64,000 nucleotides of DNA from NCBI RefSeq assembly GCF_000772045.1, contig NZ_CP009754.1, positions 7,006,001 to 7,070,000 on the forward strand. Reading direction: 5' to 3'. Every line of letters begins with the position of its first letter. Position 1 is the first letter of the stretch. Source of the DNA: Streptomyces sp. CCM_MD2014 (lineage in GTDB: Bacteria > Actinomycetota > Actinomycetes > Streptomycetales > Streptomycetaceae). Positions 34,901-43,677 of the stretch are shown here, one piece after another. Made by a program: the position numbers and the translations under genes. Below the pieces are notes generated by a model. That model was not told where the DNA came from and did not search any database. It worked only from the letters and a program-made list of their open reading frames with translations.

Positions 34901-35315
34901 GCAGCAGGTCCTTGGCCGGGCCGCCCACCCGCCACACCGTTTGCCAGCGGTCCGGGTCCCGGACGGTGAACTCGCCGCGGTAGAGGTCGGCGGCGCACGG
35001 GTGGTCGGCCACGTGGTGTCCCGAGGTCAGGTCCAGGCCGTGGAAGGGGCGGCCGTCCGCGAAGCGCACGTCCGCACGGGCCGGTCCGTCCCCCGGCTCG
35101 TAGCGCAGCGTCCGCTCGGCGGGCCGGGACACGCCCTGCCAGGTGAAGACGCCCGACTCGCGGCTGATCAGCCCGCCGGCGTCGAGCGCGTCGAAGGACG
35201 TGACCCCCTCGAACCGGCCCTCCAGGCCGTTCGCCAGGTCCCGCACCGACCGCTCGGTGCGCCAGCGCCCCGCGAGAAACGCCAGTACGTCGGGCACCGG
35301 CCACAACTCGCCCAT
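34794..35315 (-). CDS. DUF6314-like protein
   Basis: 173 residues, soluble, unknown function. The body reads as a small beta-barrel (FLAGRWRTERSVRDLANGLE, FEGVTSFDALDAGGLISRES, VFTWQGVSRPAERTLRYEPG, FHGLDLTSGHHVADHPCAAD). Family recognition is from memory. The ATG at 35315 has GAGGGGAA just before it. About 30 C-terminal residues past the conserved LLLTTDY are Gly/Pro/Arg-rich and lie antisense to the convergent phosphatase-like gene, which suggests a read-through extension. Confidence 0.68.
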   Translation of the reverse strand: MGELWPVPDVLAFLAGRWRTERSVRDLANGLEGRFEGVTSFDALDAGGLISRESGVFTWQGVSRPAERTLRYEPGDGPARADVRFADGRPFHGLDLTSGHHVADHPCAADLYRGEFTVRDPDRWQTVWRVGGPAKDLLLTTDYLRETPGGQRPGPVRPRSGGSSGPRGPSRWS

Positions 35316-35361
35316 TTCCCCTCGCCTTCCCGCTCCGGCCCACTGGTTGCCGCGCGACCCA

Positions 35362-35427
35362 TTGACGCGCACGGCCCCCCTCCCTATCTTGCCGTTCGAA
35401 GTGCTGACCAACGTCCGATATTTCGAA
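35362..35427 (+). promoter_or_regulatory. Promoter and candidate operators of the arabinofuranosidase gene
   Basis: Good vegetative promoter: TTGACG (35362-35367), 17-base spacer, TATCTT (35385-35390). Two TTCGAA palindromes follow at 35395-35400 and 35422-35427, one just downstream of the start point, as expected for a roadblock operator controlled by sugar. Confidence 0.55.
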
Positions 35428-35471
35428 CAACCTGAACGGTCCGAACGATTCATTCGAGCCGCGGAGTATCC

Positions 35472-37946
35472 ATGTCACGCACCCGCTGGAGACTCGGTCT
35501 CAGCGTCACCGCCCTCCTGACGGCATCCGCCCTGCTGCCGTCCCCGGCACACGCGGAGGCCGCCGCCGACTACACCATCACCGTCGACCCGGCCGACCGG
35601 GGCCCCGCGATCGACGACACGATGTACGGCGTCTTCTACGAGGACATCAACCGGGCCGCCGACGGCGGCCTGTACGCCGAACTCGTGCAGAACCGCTCCT
35701 TCGAGTACTCCACCGCCGACAACGCCTCCTACACCCCGCTCACCGCCTGGACCGCCGACGGCACCGCCCGGGTCGTGGACGACGACGGCCGCCTCAACGA
35801 GCGCAACCGCAACTACCTCTCGCTGGGCGCCGGTTCAGCCGTCACCAACGCGGGCTACAACACCGGCATCCGCGTCGAGAAGGGCAAGAAGTACGACTTC
35901 TCGCTCTGGGCCCGCGCCGGGAGCGGGACCACCCTCACCGTCACCCTCCGGGACGCCGCGGGCACCCTCGCGAAGGTGCGCGAGGTGGCCGCCGAGGGGA
36001 AGTGGCGCAAGTACACCGCCACCTTCACCGCGACCCGCACCAGCAACCGCGGCCGCCTCGCCGTCGCCACCACCGCCCCCGCCGCCCTCGACATGGTGTC
36101 CCTCTTCCCCCGCGACACCTACAAGCACCAGCCGAACGGCCTGCGCAAGGACCTCGCCGAGAAGATCGAGGCCCTCGAGCCCGGATTCCTGCGCTTCCCC
36201 GGCGGCTGCCTGGTCAACACCGGCTCCATGGAGGACTACAGCGCGGACTCCGGCTGGCAGCGCCAGCGCTCCTACCAGTGGAAGGACACCGTCGGGCCCG
36301 TCGAGGAACGCGCCACCAACGCCAACTTCTGGGGCTACAACCAGAGCTACGGCCTCGGCTACTACGAGTACTTCCGCTTCGCCGAGGACATCGGCGCCAT
36401 GCCGCTGCCCGTCGTCCCCGCCCTGGTCACCGGCTGCGGTCAGAACAAGGCCGTCGACGACGACGCGCTGCTGAAGCGGCACATCCAGGACACCCTGGAC
36501 CTCATCGAGTTCGCCAACGGCCCCCGCACCAGCGAATGGGGCAAGAAGCGCGCCGAGATGGGCCACCCCGAGCCCTTCCACCTCACCCACCTCGAAGTCG
36601 GCAACGAGGAGAACCTCCCCAAGGAGTTCTTCGCCCGCTTCGAGCGGTTCCGCGCCGCCATCGAGGCCGCGTACCCCGACGTCACCGTCGTCTCCAACTC
36701 CGGCCCCGACGACTCCGGCACCACCTTCGACACCGCCTGGCAGCTCAACCGCGACGCCGGCGTCGACATGGTCGACGAGCACTACTACAACAGCCCGCAG
36801 TGGTTCCTGCAGAACAACGACCGCTACGACTCCTACGACAGGAACGGCCCCAAGGTCTTCCTCGGCGAGTACGCCTCCCAGGGCAACGCCTGGAAGAACG
36901 CCCTCGCCGAGGCCGCGTTCATGACCGGCCTGGAACGCAACGCCGACGTCGTCAAGCTCGCCTCCTACGCCCCGCTGCTCGCCAACGAGGACTACGTGCA
37001 GTGGAACCCGGACCTGATCTGGTTCAACAACCACGCGTCCTGGGGCTCGGCCAACTACGAGGTCCAGAAGCTGTTCATGAACAACACCGGCGACCGCGTC
37101 GTCCCCTCCGAGGCGACCGGCACGCCCGCCGTCAGCGGCCCAGTCACCGGTGCCGTCGGCCTGTCGACCTGGGCCACCAGCGCGGTGTACGACGACGTGA
37201 AGGTGACCTCGGCCGACGGCAGGACGCTCCTGTCCGACGACTTCTCCGGCGACGCCTCGCAGTGGACCCACTCGGGTGCCGGCAGCTGGACCGTGCAGGA
37301 CGGCCAGTACGTCCAGACGGACACGGCCGCCGAGAACACCATGGTCACGGCGGGCGACCCGGCCTGGCACGACTACGACCTGCACGTGAAGGCCACCAAG
37401 AAGTCCGGCAAGGAGGGCTTCCTCGTCGCCTTCGGCGTCAAGGACACCGGCAACTACTACTGGTGGAACCTGGGCGGCTGGAACAACACCCAGTCCGCCG
37501 TGGAGCAGGCCTCCGACGGCGGCAAGTCGACGCTCCTGTCCAAGGCCGGATCGATCGAGACGGGCCGCGCCTACGACATCGACGTCAAGGTCCGGGGCCG
37601 CCAGGTCACCCTGTACCTCGACGGTGAGGAGTGGGGCAGCTTCACCGACGACAAGCCGGCCGAGCCCTTCCGCCAGATCGTCACGCGCGACGACCGCACC
37701 GGCGAGCTGATCGTCAAGGTCGTCAACGCCCAGGACACGGCCGCCCGCACCGCCGTCGACCTCGGCGGCGCCAAGGTCGCGCCCAGGGCCCGCGTCACCA
37801 CGCTGGCCGCCGACCAGGACGCGGTCAACACCGAGACGGACGCGCCGGTGACCCCGGTGACCTCGACCTTCTCGGGGGTGGCGAGCGAGTTCACGTACAC
37901 GTTCCCGGCGAACTCGGTGACGTTCCTGCGGATCAGACAGCGTTAG
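35472..37946 (+). CDS. Secreted alpha-L-arabinofuranosidase (GH51) with accessory carbohydrate-binding domains
   Basis: 824 residues. Releases L-arabinose from plant arabinans and arabinoxylans outside the cell. A Sec signal peptide ends near SPAHA|EA. The GH51 core starts at ITVDPADRGPAIDDTMYGVF and is interrupted by a CBM4/9-like insert (about residues 95-215). Acid/base Glu379 is in EVGNEEN and nucleophile Glu466 in FLGEYAS. A second beta-sandwich (about 570-720, DWSQW-like SGDASQWTHSGAGSW) is probably another sugar-binding module. ATG 35472. The TAG stop is immediately followed by, and overlaps, an inverted-repeat element. Confidence 0.93.
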   Translation: MSRTRWRLGLSVTALLTASALLPSPAHAEAAADYTITVDPADRGPAIDDTMYGVFYEDINRAADGGLYAELVQNRSFEYSTADNASYTPLTAWTADGTARVVDDDGRLNERNRNYLSLGAGSAVTNAGYNTGIRVEKGKKYDFSLWARAGSGTTLTVTLRDAAGTLAKVREVAAEGKWRKYTATFTATRTSNRGRLAVATTAPAALDMVSLFPRDTYKHQPNGLRKDLAEKIEALEPGFLRFPGGCLVNTGSMEDYSADSGWQRQRSYQWKDTVGPVEERATNANFWGYNQSYGLGYYEYFRFAEDIGAMPLPVVPALVTGCGQNKAVDDDALLKRHIQDTLDLIEFANGPRTSEWGKKRAEMGHPEPFHLTHLEVGNEENLPKEFFARFERFRAAIEAAYPDVTVVSNSGPDDSGTTFDTAWQLNRDAGVDMVDEHYYNSPQWFLQNNDRYDSYDRNGPKVFLGEYASQGNAWKNALAEAAFMTGLERNADVVKLASYAPLLANEDYVQWNPDLIWFNNHASWGSANYEVQKLFMNNTGDRVVPSEATGTPAVSGPVTGAVGLSTWATSAVYDDVKVTSADGRTLLSDDFSGDASQWTHSGAGSWTVQDGQYVQTDTAAENTMVTAGDPAWHDYDLHVKATKKSGKEGFLVAFGVKDTGNYYWWNLGGWNNTQSAVEQASDGGKSTLLSKAGSIETGRAYDIDVKVRGRQVTLYLDGEEWGSFTDDKPAEPFRQIVTRDDRTGELIVKVVNAQDTAARTAVDLGGAKVAPRARVTTLAADQDAVNTETDAPVTPVTSTFSGVASEFTYTFPANSVTFLRIRQR

Positions 37947-38130
37947 GGCCGGTCCGGCGGATCAGGTCGCAGGACAGGCACGGCACCTCGTCGACGCTGG
38001 TGAGCGGGGTCTGGTGCGTGCAGCCGCAAGGCGGAGGAGGGCGTCGACGCGGAGCGTCGGCAACCGACGACAACGCCGCGGGCGCGCGTGCCGGGCCCCG
38101 CGTCCGGGGCATGATCCGCCGGACAGGCCC
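37946..38130. mobile_element. 185-bp MITE-like repeat with terminal inverted repeats, copy 1
   Basis: Ends are 19-base inverted repeats with one mismatch (GGGCC-G/T-GTCCGGCGGATCA, 37946-37964 and 38112-38130). Inside, on the minus strand, it shares long blocks with the copy at 59341: a GACGCGGGG-CCGGCACGC block, GTCGTCGGTTG, and a CCTCCTCCGCCTTGCGGCTG block followed by CGCACCAGACCCCG. No transposase. No clear target duplication. Its left end abuts the arabinofuranosidase stop. Confidence 0.75.
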
Positions 38131-38192
38131 CAGCCCGGCAGCGCCCGCCCCGGACCGGCGACGAAACCGCCCCACGGCGTCGCCGGTCCGGT

Positions 38193-38198
38193 TAGCGT
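38193..38198 (+). promoter_or_regulatory. -10 box of a likely leaderless kinase-like gene
   Basis: TAGCGT eight bases before ATG 38207 with no Shine-Dalgarno. Confidence 0.4.
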
Positions 38199-38206
38199 GG
38201 GGACGC

Positions 38207-38731
38207 ATGATCGTATGGCTCAACGGCACCCACGGTGCGGGCAAGACGACGACCGCCGTGCTCGTGCAGCGGCTGCTCCCGGACTCCCGGGTGTTCGACG
38301 CCGAGAAGATCGGCGAGGCACTCATGGACATCACGCCGGGGCTGCCCGAGACGGACAACTTCCAGCACTGGCCGCCGTGGCGGCCACTCGTCGTCGAGAC
38401 CGCCCGCCGGGTGCTCGACTACGCCGGCGGCACCCTGGTGATGCCGATGACGGTGCTGGTCGAGGAGTACTGGCGGGAGATCGCGGGCGGCCTCGCCGCG
38501 CACGGGATCCCCGTGCGGCACTTCGTCCTCCACGCCGACCGGGAGACCCTGCGCGGGCGCATCGCGGGTGACACCGTACTGGGGCCCGACTCGCCGTTCC
38601 GGCTCCGGTACCTCGAGCCGTACGCCGAGGCCGCCCGCACCTGGCTGCACGCCGAAGCCGAGGTCGTCGACACCGCACACCTCACACCCGACCAGGCCGC
38701 GCTGCGCGTCGCGGAGGCCGTCAAGGGCTGA
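38207..38731 (+). CDS. P-loop ATPase/kinase related to tunicamycin-resistance protein TmrB
   Basis: 174 residues, soluble. Walker A is at the N-terminus (WLNGTHGAGKTTTAVLVQRL), with DAEKIGEALMD and the DNFQHWPPWR motif typical of TmrB-like small ATP-binding proteins; VLHADRETLRGRIAGDT is the lid-like region. TmrB itself confers tunicamycin resistance in Bacillus. Most homologues are uncharacterised, so resistance is not claimed. ATG 38207 is probably leaderless. It is isolated between the repeat element and a terminator shared with the convergent LuxR gene. Confidence 0.78.
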   Translation: MIVWLNGTHGAGKTTTAVLVQRLLPDSRVFDAEKIGEALMDITPGLPETDNFQHWPPWRPLVVETARRVLDYAGGTLVMPMTVLVEEYWREIAGGLAAHGIPVRHFVLHADRETLRGRIAGDTVLGPDSPFRLRYLEPYAEAARTWLHAEAEVVDTAHLTPDQAALRVAEAVKG

Positions 38732-38735
38732 GACC

Positions 38736-38782
38736 GCGCAAGCGTGACCCCGCCCGGGCGTGCCCGGGCGGGGCGCTTGCGC
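38736..38782. terminator. Bidirectional terminator
   Basis: CCCCGCCCGGG pairs with CCCGGGCGGGG across a four-base loop, extended by GCGCAAGC (38736-38743) with GCTTGCGC (38775-38782). It lies between two convergent genes. Confidence 0.82.
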
Positions 38783-38801
38783 CGGAGGGCCGGGGCCGGC
38801 G

Positions 38802-39587
38802 TCAGGCGGAGGGGCCGATTCCCAGGGCGGCGGCCCGGGCGGCGGCCGCCGCCCGGTTGGGGAGGTCCAGCTTGGCGAGGATGTGCTCGACGTGCGTCCC
38901 CACGGTGCGCGGTGTGATGTACAGCCGCTCGGCGATCTCCCGGTTGGTGCGGCCCGCCGCCACTTCCGCCAGCACCTGGGCCTCCCGGGGCGAGAGCTTG
39001 CCGGACCGCGCGTCCGGGCTGTGGCCCCGTCCGGCACGCGCGGCCGGGACGGCGGGCCCGGGCGGGGAGCCCGCGCCGGAGCCGACGGCCGCGGCGAGCG
39101 CCTCGGTGAGCAGGACGACCACGGCGCGCACCGGGTCGGGCGCGCGCCGCGGCCGGCGGGTGCTGACGTTCAGCATGCCCACGTACCGCCCGTCGGGGCC
39201 GAACAGGCACTGGGCCACACCGCCCTCGATGCCCAGGGGGGACAGCACCTCCCGGAAACCCGGGGAGGCCGCCAGGAGCTGCCGGGGCACGTCCGTGAGC
39301 CAGAGCCCTCCCCGGGCCGGGCCGTGCAGCACGGGAAACACCGGATCGTCGTGGAGGCGGGTCTCGATGTACGCGGTGGCGTCGTCCGGGTAGCTCCCGG
39401 CGAGGGTGGTGTGGCGCCGGCGCACCGGGTCCCACCGGGTCAGGGAGGCGTGGTCGTACTCCATGACCTCCGACAAGGCCGTCAGGACCGCGTCCGGCCC
39501 GGCCGCGCCGCGCGTGACGCTGTTGGCGGCCGCACGGACGTGGACGGCCGCGTCCAGGACGTCCGCCGTGCTCCGCTCCGCTGCCAT
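38802..39587 (-). CDS. LuxR-family regulator with GAF-like sensory domain
   Basis: 261 residues. The N-terminal ~165 residues form a GAF/PAS-like ligand domain (LSEVMEYDHASLTRWDPVRR, GGVAQCLFGPDGRYVGMLNV). The C-terminal LuxR helix-turn-helix is clear (KLSPREAQVLAEVAAGRTNR, EIAERLYITPRTVGTHVEHI, LAKLDLPNRAAA). It is not a response regulator: no receiver domain. ATG 39587 has GGGAGG directly adjacent. It lies 31 bases after the amidohydrolase gene on the same strand, so the two may be one transcript and it may respond to that enzyme's product. Confidence 0.85.
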   Translation of the reverse strand: MAAERSTADVLDAAVHVRAAANSVTRGAAGPDAVLTALSEVMEYDHASLTRWDPVRRRHTTLAGSYPDDATAYIETRLHDDPVFPVLHGPARGGLWLTDVPRQLLAASPGFREVLSPLGIEGGVAQCLFGPDGRYVGMLNVSTRRPRRAPDPVRAVVVLLTEALAAAVGSGAGSPPGPAVPAARAGRGHSPDARSGKLSPREAQVLAEVAAGRTNREIAERLYITPRTVGTHVEHILAKLDLPNRAAAAARAAALGIGPSA

Positions 39588-39618
39588 CCTCCCAGCATGA
39601 TCATGTGCCGGGGCGGGG

Positions 39619-41322
39619 TCAATCGCGGAGGGCGTCGTGGACGACCCGCCCGTCCACGACGGTGAGCAGGACGGGCATCTCCGGTATGTCGTGGGGGTCG
39701 GCGGTGAGCAGATCCCCGTCGAGCACGCAGAGGTCGGCGACCTTGCCGGGCTCCAGCGAGCCCTTCCAGTCGTCGGCGAAGTCCTGCCACGCCGCGTCGA
39801 TCGTGTACGTGCGGATGGCCTCCGCCAGGCCGATGCGCTGCTCGGGTCCGCTGACCCGGCCGGCGGCCTTCGACTCCCGCAGCACCATGGTGGCGACGCC
39901 CTGACGCCAGTCCGGGAACGTGACGGGTGCGTCGGATCCGCTGGCGACCCTCACCCCGGCGTCGAGGGCGGCGCGGTACGGCCACGCGTACGCGGCTCTT
40001 CCGGGGCCGACGAAGGCCTCCTCCATGTCCGCGACGGTCCACTTGATGGTGGGGTTCATGTTCACCCCGAAACCGTGCGCGGCCAGCACCTCCATGCTGT
40101 GCGCGGTGAGGAAGTCGCCGTGGATGACGTAGTGGCGGGGGTCGGGCCGCGGATGCCCGGCCACGGCCGCGGCGAAGGAGTCGGCGACGGTGTCGATGGC
40201 CCGGTCGCCGGTCACGTGCACGCCCAGCTGGTGCCCGGCGGCGTGGGCGTGCCGGATCATGGCACCGATCTCGGCGACCCGCTCGGCGTCGGTCTCGCCG
40301 CCGACGCACAGCGAGCCGCAGCCGCCGCCGACGTAGGGCTCGTGCATCCACGCCGTCCGGTTGGGGACGATGCCGTCGGCGAAGATCTTGACCCCGAGGA
40401 TCGCGAGGCGGCGCGGATCGGTGCCGCGGGACTCGTCGAGGGCGTCGAGGGCCCGGGCGAACTCCTCGGCGGTGCTCGCCATTCCGGTGGGCAGGAGCAG
40501 AACGCCGACACGGGCGGTCAGCTCGCCGTCGGCCAGCAGCCGGCGGTAGACGTCGAGGGTCTCGGCGCCGAGCGCGCCGCGCATGATGCCGGCGCCGCCG
40601 GGGCCGAGCCCGGGTTCGGTGTAGCTGGTCACGCCGAGCCGGGCGAGCGTGGCCAGGGTCGACCTGACGGCGTCGGTCCGCTCCCGCCGGCCGAGCGGCG
40701 GCAGCGCGTTCTGGACGAGGGCCTGGGCTCCCTCCTGGAGCAGCCCGGTCGGCTCCCCGGCCCCGTCCACGACGACGGCCCCGCCCGGCGGCGCGACGGT
40801 GCGGCGGTCGATGCCGACGAGCTCCAGGGCTTTGGAGTTGACCCAGGTCGCGTGCCCGGAGAAGGAGTACAGGGCGACGGGGCGGTCCGGGCTCACGGCG
40901 TCGAGGTCGTGGCGCGAGGGCAGCCTCGACGGATCGCGGACGCACTCGTCGAGGTAGCCGGTGTCCCAGCCGTGCCCGGTGATCCACTCGCCCTCCGGGG
41001 TCCGCCCGACGGCCTCCCGCACCGCCGCGGCCACGTCCGCCAGGGACGAGACGGCGGGATGGCCGACGTCGAGGGAGAGCGGCGGCGTCGCCATGCCGAA
41101 GGCGCAGCCGTGCAGGTGGGAGTCGTTGATGCCGGGAAGGAGGGTCGCCCCGCGCAGATCGACCACGCGCGTGCCGGGCCCGGCCAGCGGCGCCACGTCG
41201 TCCCTCGATCCGACGGCGCTGATGATCCCTCCGGTCACCGCCAGGGCCGAGGCGACGGAGAACTCCGCGTCGACCGTCACCACTCGCCCGCCGACGAACA
41301 CCAGATCCGCGTACGCGTCCAC
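39619..41322 (-). CDS. YtcJ-like metal-dependent amidohydrolase
   Basis: 567 residues. Amidohydrolase family 3: metal-ligating HLHG in GINDSHLHGCAF, the carboxylated-lysine candidate in LGVKIFADGIV, His pairs in VHVTGDRAID and YVIHGDF, and the final Asp in ASGSDAPV. It hydrolyses an amide, ester or cyclic substrate that cannot be named. GTG 41322 follows AAAGGA at six bases. It is divergent from argC across 178 bases that hold the ARG boxes, so ArgR binding could also affect it. Confidence 0.85.
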   Translation of the reverse strand: MDAYADLVFVGGRVVTVDAEFSVASALAVTGGIISAVGSRDDVAPLAGPGTRVVDLRGATLLPGINDSHLHGCAFGMATPPLSLDVGHPAVSSLADVAAAVREAVGRTPEGEWITGHGWDTGYLDECVRDPSRLPSRHDLDAVSPDRPVALYSFSGHATWVNSKALELVGIDRRTVAPPGGAVVVDGAGEPTGLLQEGAQALVQNALPPLGRRERTDAVRSTLATLARLGVTSYTEPGLGPGGAGIMRGALGAETLDVYRRLLADGELTARVGVLLLPTGMASTAEEFARALDALDESRGTDPRRLAILGVKIFADGIVPNRTAWMHEPYVGGGCGSLCVGGETDAERVAEIGAMIRHAHAAGHQLGVHVTGDRAIDTVADSFAAAVAGHPRPDPRHYVIHGDFLTAHSMEVLAAHGFGVNMNPTIKWTVADMEEAFVGPGRAAYAWPYRAALDAGVRVASGSDAPVTFPDWRQGVATMVLRESKAAGRVSGPEQRIGLAEAIRTYTIDAAWQDFADDWKGSLEPGKVADLCVLDGDLLTADPHDIPEMPVLLTVVDGRVVHDALRD

Positions 41323-41444
41323 AGAAGGTCCTTTCACCACCGGGCGCGCCAGGACGCCCGGAAACGATCTCCCGAGGACTATGGCCGCGCCGTCGGCCCC
41401 GGCACATCGGTCATCCCACCGATACGCGCACGCGCCGGGGCGGG

Positions 41445-41482
41445 ATTGCATAAACGTGCAAGGAAACGTATAGTCATGCCAT
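41445..41482 (+). promoter_or_regulatory. Tandem ARG boxes over the argC promoter
   Basis: Two 18-base ArgR boxes, 41445-41462 (core TTGCATAAACGTGCAA, excellent) and 41465-41482 (core CGTATAGTCATGCC, weaker), spaced 20 bases start to start. Box 2 covers the -10 TATAGT (41470-41475) and box 1 the -35 TTGCAT (41446-41451), so bound ArgR would block polymerase. Confidence 0.82.
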
Positions 41483-41500
41483 CCAGGAGGAGGGTTTCCC

Positions 41501-42529
41501 ATGGCGGTACGTGCGGCGGTGGCCGGAGCGAGCGGGTATGCGGGCGGTGAGCTGCTGCGCCTGCTCCTGACCCACCCCGAGGTGGAGATCGGCGCCCTGA
41601 CCGGCAACTCCAACGCGGGTCAGCGGCTCGGCGCGCTGCAGCCGCACCTGCTGCCGCTGGCCGACCGGGTGCTGGAGCCGACCACGGCGGACGTCCTCGC
41701 GGGGCACGACGTCGTCTTCCTCGCGCTGCCGCACGGGCAGTCCGCCGCCGTCGCCGAGCAGCTCGGCCCGGAGGTCCTCGTCGTCGACATGGGCGCCGAC
41801 TTCCGGCTCAAGGACGCGGCCGACTGGGAGACGTTCTACGGCTCCCCGCACGCCGGCACCTGGCCCTACGGCCTCCCCGAACTTCCGGGCGCCCGCGCCG
41901 CGCTGGAGGGGTCCAAGCGCATCGCGGTGCCCGGTTGCTACCCCACGGCCGTCTCCCTGGCCCTCTTCCCCGCCTACGCCGCCTCACTGGCCGAGCCCGA
42001 AGCGGTGATCGTCGCCGCCTCCGGGACGTCCGGCGCGGGCAAGGCGGCCAAGCCGCACCTGCTGGGCAGCGAGGTCATGGGCTCCATGTCGCCGTACGGC
42101 GTCGGCGGCGGCCACCGGCACACCCCCGAGATGATCCAGAACCTCGGCGCGGTCGCCGGCGAGCCGGTCACCGTCTCCTTCACGCCGACCCTCGCGCCGA
42201 TGCCGCGCGGCATCCTCGCCACCTGCACCGCGAAGGCCAAGCCCGGCGTCACCGCCGAGTCGGTCCGGGCCGCCTACGAGAAGGCCTTCGCCGACGAGCC
42301 CTTCGTGCACCTGCTGCCCGAGGGACAGTGGCCCGCGACCGCCTCCGTGTACGGCTCCAACGCCGTCCAGGTGCAGGTCGCGTACGACGCCGCCGCGGGC
42401 CGGATCATCGCCATCGGCGCCATCGACAACCTGGCCAAGGGCACCGCGGGCGGTGCCGTCCAGAGCATGAACATCGCCCTCGGTCTCGACGAGACCACCG
42501 GACTGACGACGATCGGAGTTGCGCCGTGA
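41501..42529 (+). CDS. argC: N-acetyl-gamma-glutamyl-phosphate reductase
   Basis: 342 residues. Third step of arginine biosynthesis, NADPH-dependent. N-terminal nucleotide motif GASGYAGGELLRLL; catalytic Cys146 in VPGCYPTA; GGGHRHTPEM is conserved. ATG 41501 with AGGAGGAGGG (41484-41493). First of five coupled genes; its TGA overlaps the argJ GTG. Confidence 0.97.
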   Translation: MAVRAAVAGASGYAGGELLRLLLTHPEVEIGALTGNSNAGQRLGALQPHLLPLADRVLEPTTADVLAGHDVVFLALPHGQSAAVAEQLGPEVLVVDMGADFRLKDAADWETFYGSPHAGTWPYGLPELPGARAALEGSKRIAVPGCYPTAVSLALFPAYAASLAEPEAVIVAASGTSGAGKAAKPHLLGSEVMGSMSPYGVGGGHRHTPEMIQNLGAVAGEPVTVSFTPTLAPMPRGILATCTAKAKPGVTAESVRAAYEKAFADEPFVHLLPEGQWPATASVYGSNAVQVQVAYDAAAGRIIAIGAIDNLAKGTAGGAVQSMNIALGLDETTGLTTIGVAP

Positions 42530-43677
42530 GTGTGACGGCAGCAAAGGGATTCACGGCGGCGGGCATCGCCGCCGGGATCAAGGAGAGTGGCAACCCCGAC
42601 CTGGCCCTCGTGGTCAACACCGGCCCCCGACGCTCCGCCGCGGGCGTCTTCACCTCCAACCGCGTCAAGGCCGCGCCGGTCCTGTGGTCGGAGCAGGTCC
42701 TCAAGAGCGGTGAGCTGACCGCCGTCGTGCTCAACTCCGGCGGCGCCAACGCCTGCACCGGGCCCAAGGGCTTCCAGGACACCCACGCCACCGCCGAGAA
42801 GGCCGCCGACGTGCTCGGGACGGGCGCGGGCGAGGTCGCCGTCTGCTCCACCGGGCTCATCGGCGTACTGCTCCCCATGGACAAGCTGCTCCCGGGCGTG
42901 GAGACGGCCGCCGGTCAGCTCTCCGAGCACGGCGGCGAGAAGGCCGCCATCGCCATCAAGACCACCGACACCGTGCACAAGACGTCCGTCGTGACGAAGG
43001 ACGGCTGGACCGTCGGCGGCATGGCCAAGGGCGCGGGCATGCTCGCCCCCGGGCTCGCCACCATGCTCGTCGTGATCACCACCGACGCCGACCTGGAGAC
43101 CGAGGCACTGGACCGCGCCCTGCGCGCCGCCACCCGGGTCACCTTCGACCGGGTCGACTCCGACGGCTGCATGTCCACCAACGACACCGTGCTGCTGCTC
43201 GCCTCCGGCGCCTCCGGCGTCACCCCCGAGTACGACGCCTTCGCCGAGGCCGTCCGCGCCGTCTGCGACGACCTCGGACAGCAGCTGATCCGCGACGCCG
43301 AGGGCGCCAGCAAGGACATCAGGATCGAGGTCGTGAACGCCGCGACCGAGGACGAGGCCGTCCAGGTGGGCCGCACCATCGCCCGCAACAACCTGCTCAA
43401 GTGCGCCATCCACGGCGAGGACCCCAACTGGGGCCGCGTGCTCTCCGCCATCGGCACCACGTCCGCCGCATTCGAGCCCGACCGGCTCAACGTGGCCATC
43501 AACGGCGTCTGGGTCTGCAAGAACGGCGGCGTCGGCGAGGACCGCGACCTGGTCGACATGCGCTACCGCGAGGTGCACATCGTCGCCGACCTCGCCGCGG
43601 GCGACGCCACCGCCACCATCTGGACCAACGACCTCACCGCCGACTACGTCCACGAGAACAGCGCGTACTCCTCATGA
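42526..43677 (+). CDS. argJ: Bifunctional glutamate N-acetyltransferase/amino-acid acetyltransferase
   Basis: 383 residues. Transfers acetyl from N-acetylornithine to glutamate, recycling it. The precursor self-cleaves before Thr179 in MLAPGLATMLV, where the Ala-Thr bond is intact; VLNSGGANACTG and IHGEDPNWGR are family motifs. GTG 42526 overlaps argC; its TGA overlaps the argB ATG. Confidence 0.97.
   Translation: MSVTAAKGFTAAGIAAGIKESGNPDLALVVNTGPRRSAAGVFTSNRVKAAPVLWSEQVLKSGELTAVVLNSGGANACTGPKGFQDTHATAEKAADVLGTGAGEVAVCSTGLIGVLLPMDKLLPGVETAAGQLSEHGGEKAAIAIKTTDTVHKTSVVTKDGWTVGGMAKGAGMLAPGLATMLVVITTDADLETEALDRALRAATRVTFDRVDSDGCMSTNDTVLLLASGASGVTPEYDAFAEAVRAVCDDLGQQLIRDAEGASKDIRIEVVNAATEDEAVQVGRTIARNNLLKCAIHGEDPNWGRVLSAIGTTSAAFEPDRLNVAINGVWVCKNGGVGEDRDLVDMRYREVHIVADLAAGDATATIWTNDLTADYVHENSAYSS

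Noticed and set aside
38015..38358. Small open frames inside the two inverted-repeat elements, ending in RRTGP-like residues
   Set aside because: They derive from the repeat ends themselves and are not conserved as proteins between the two copies in one frame.
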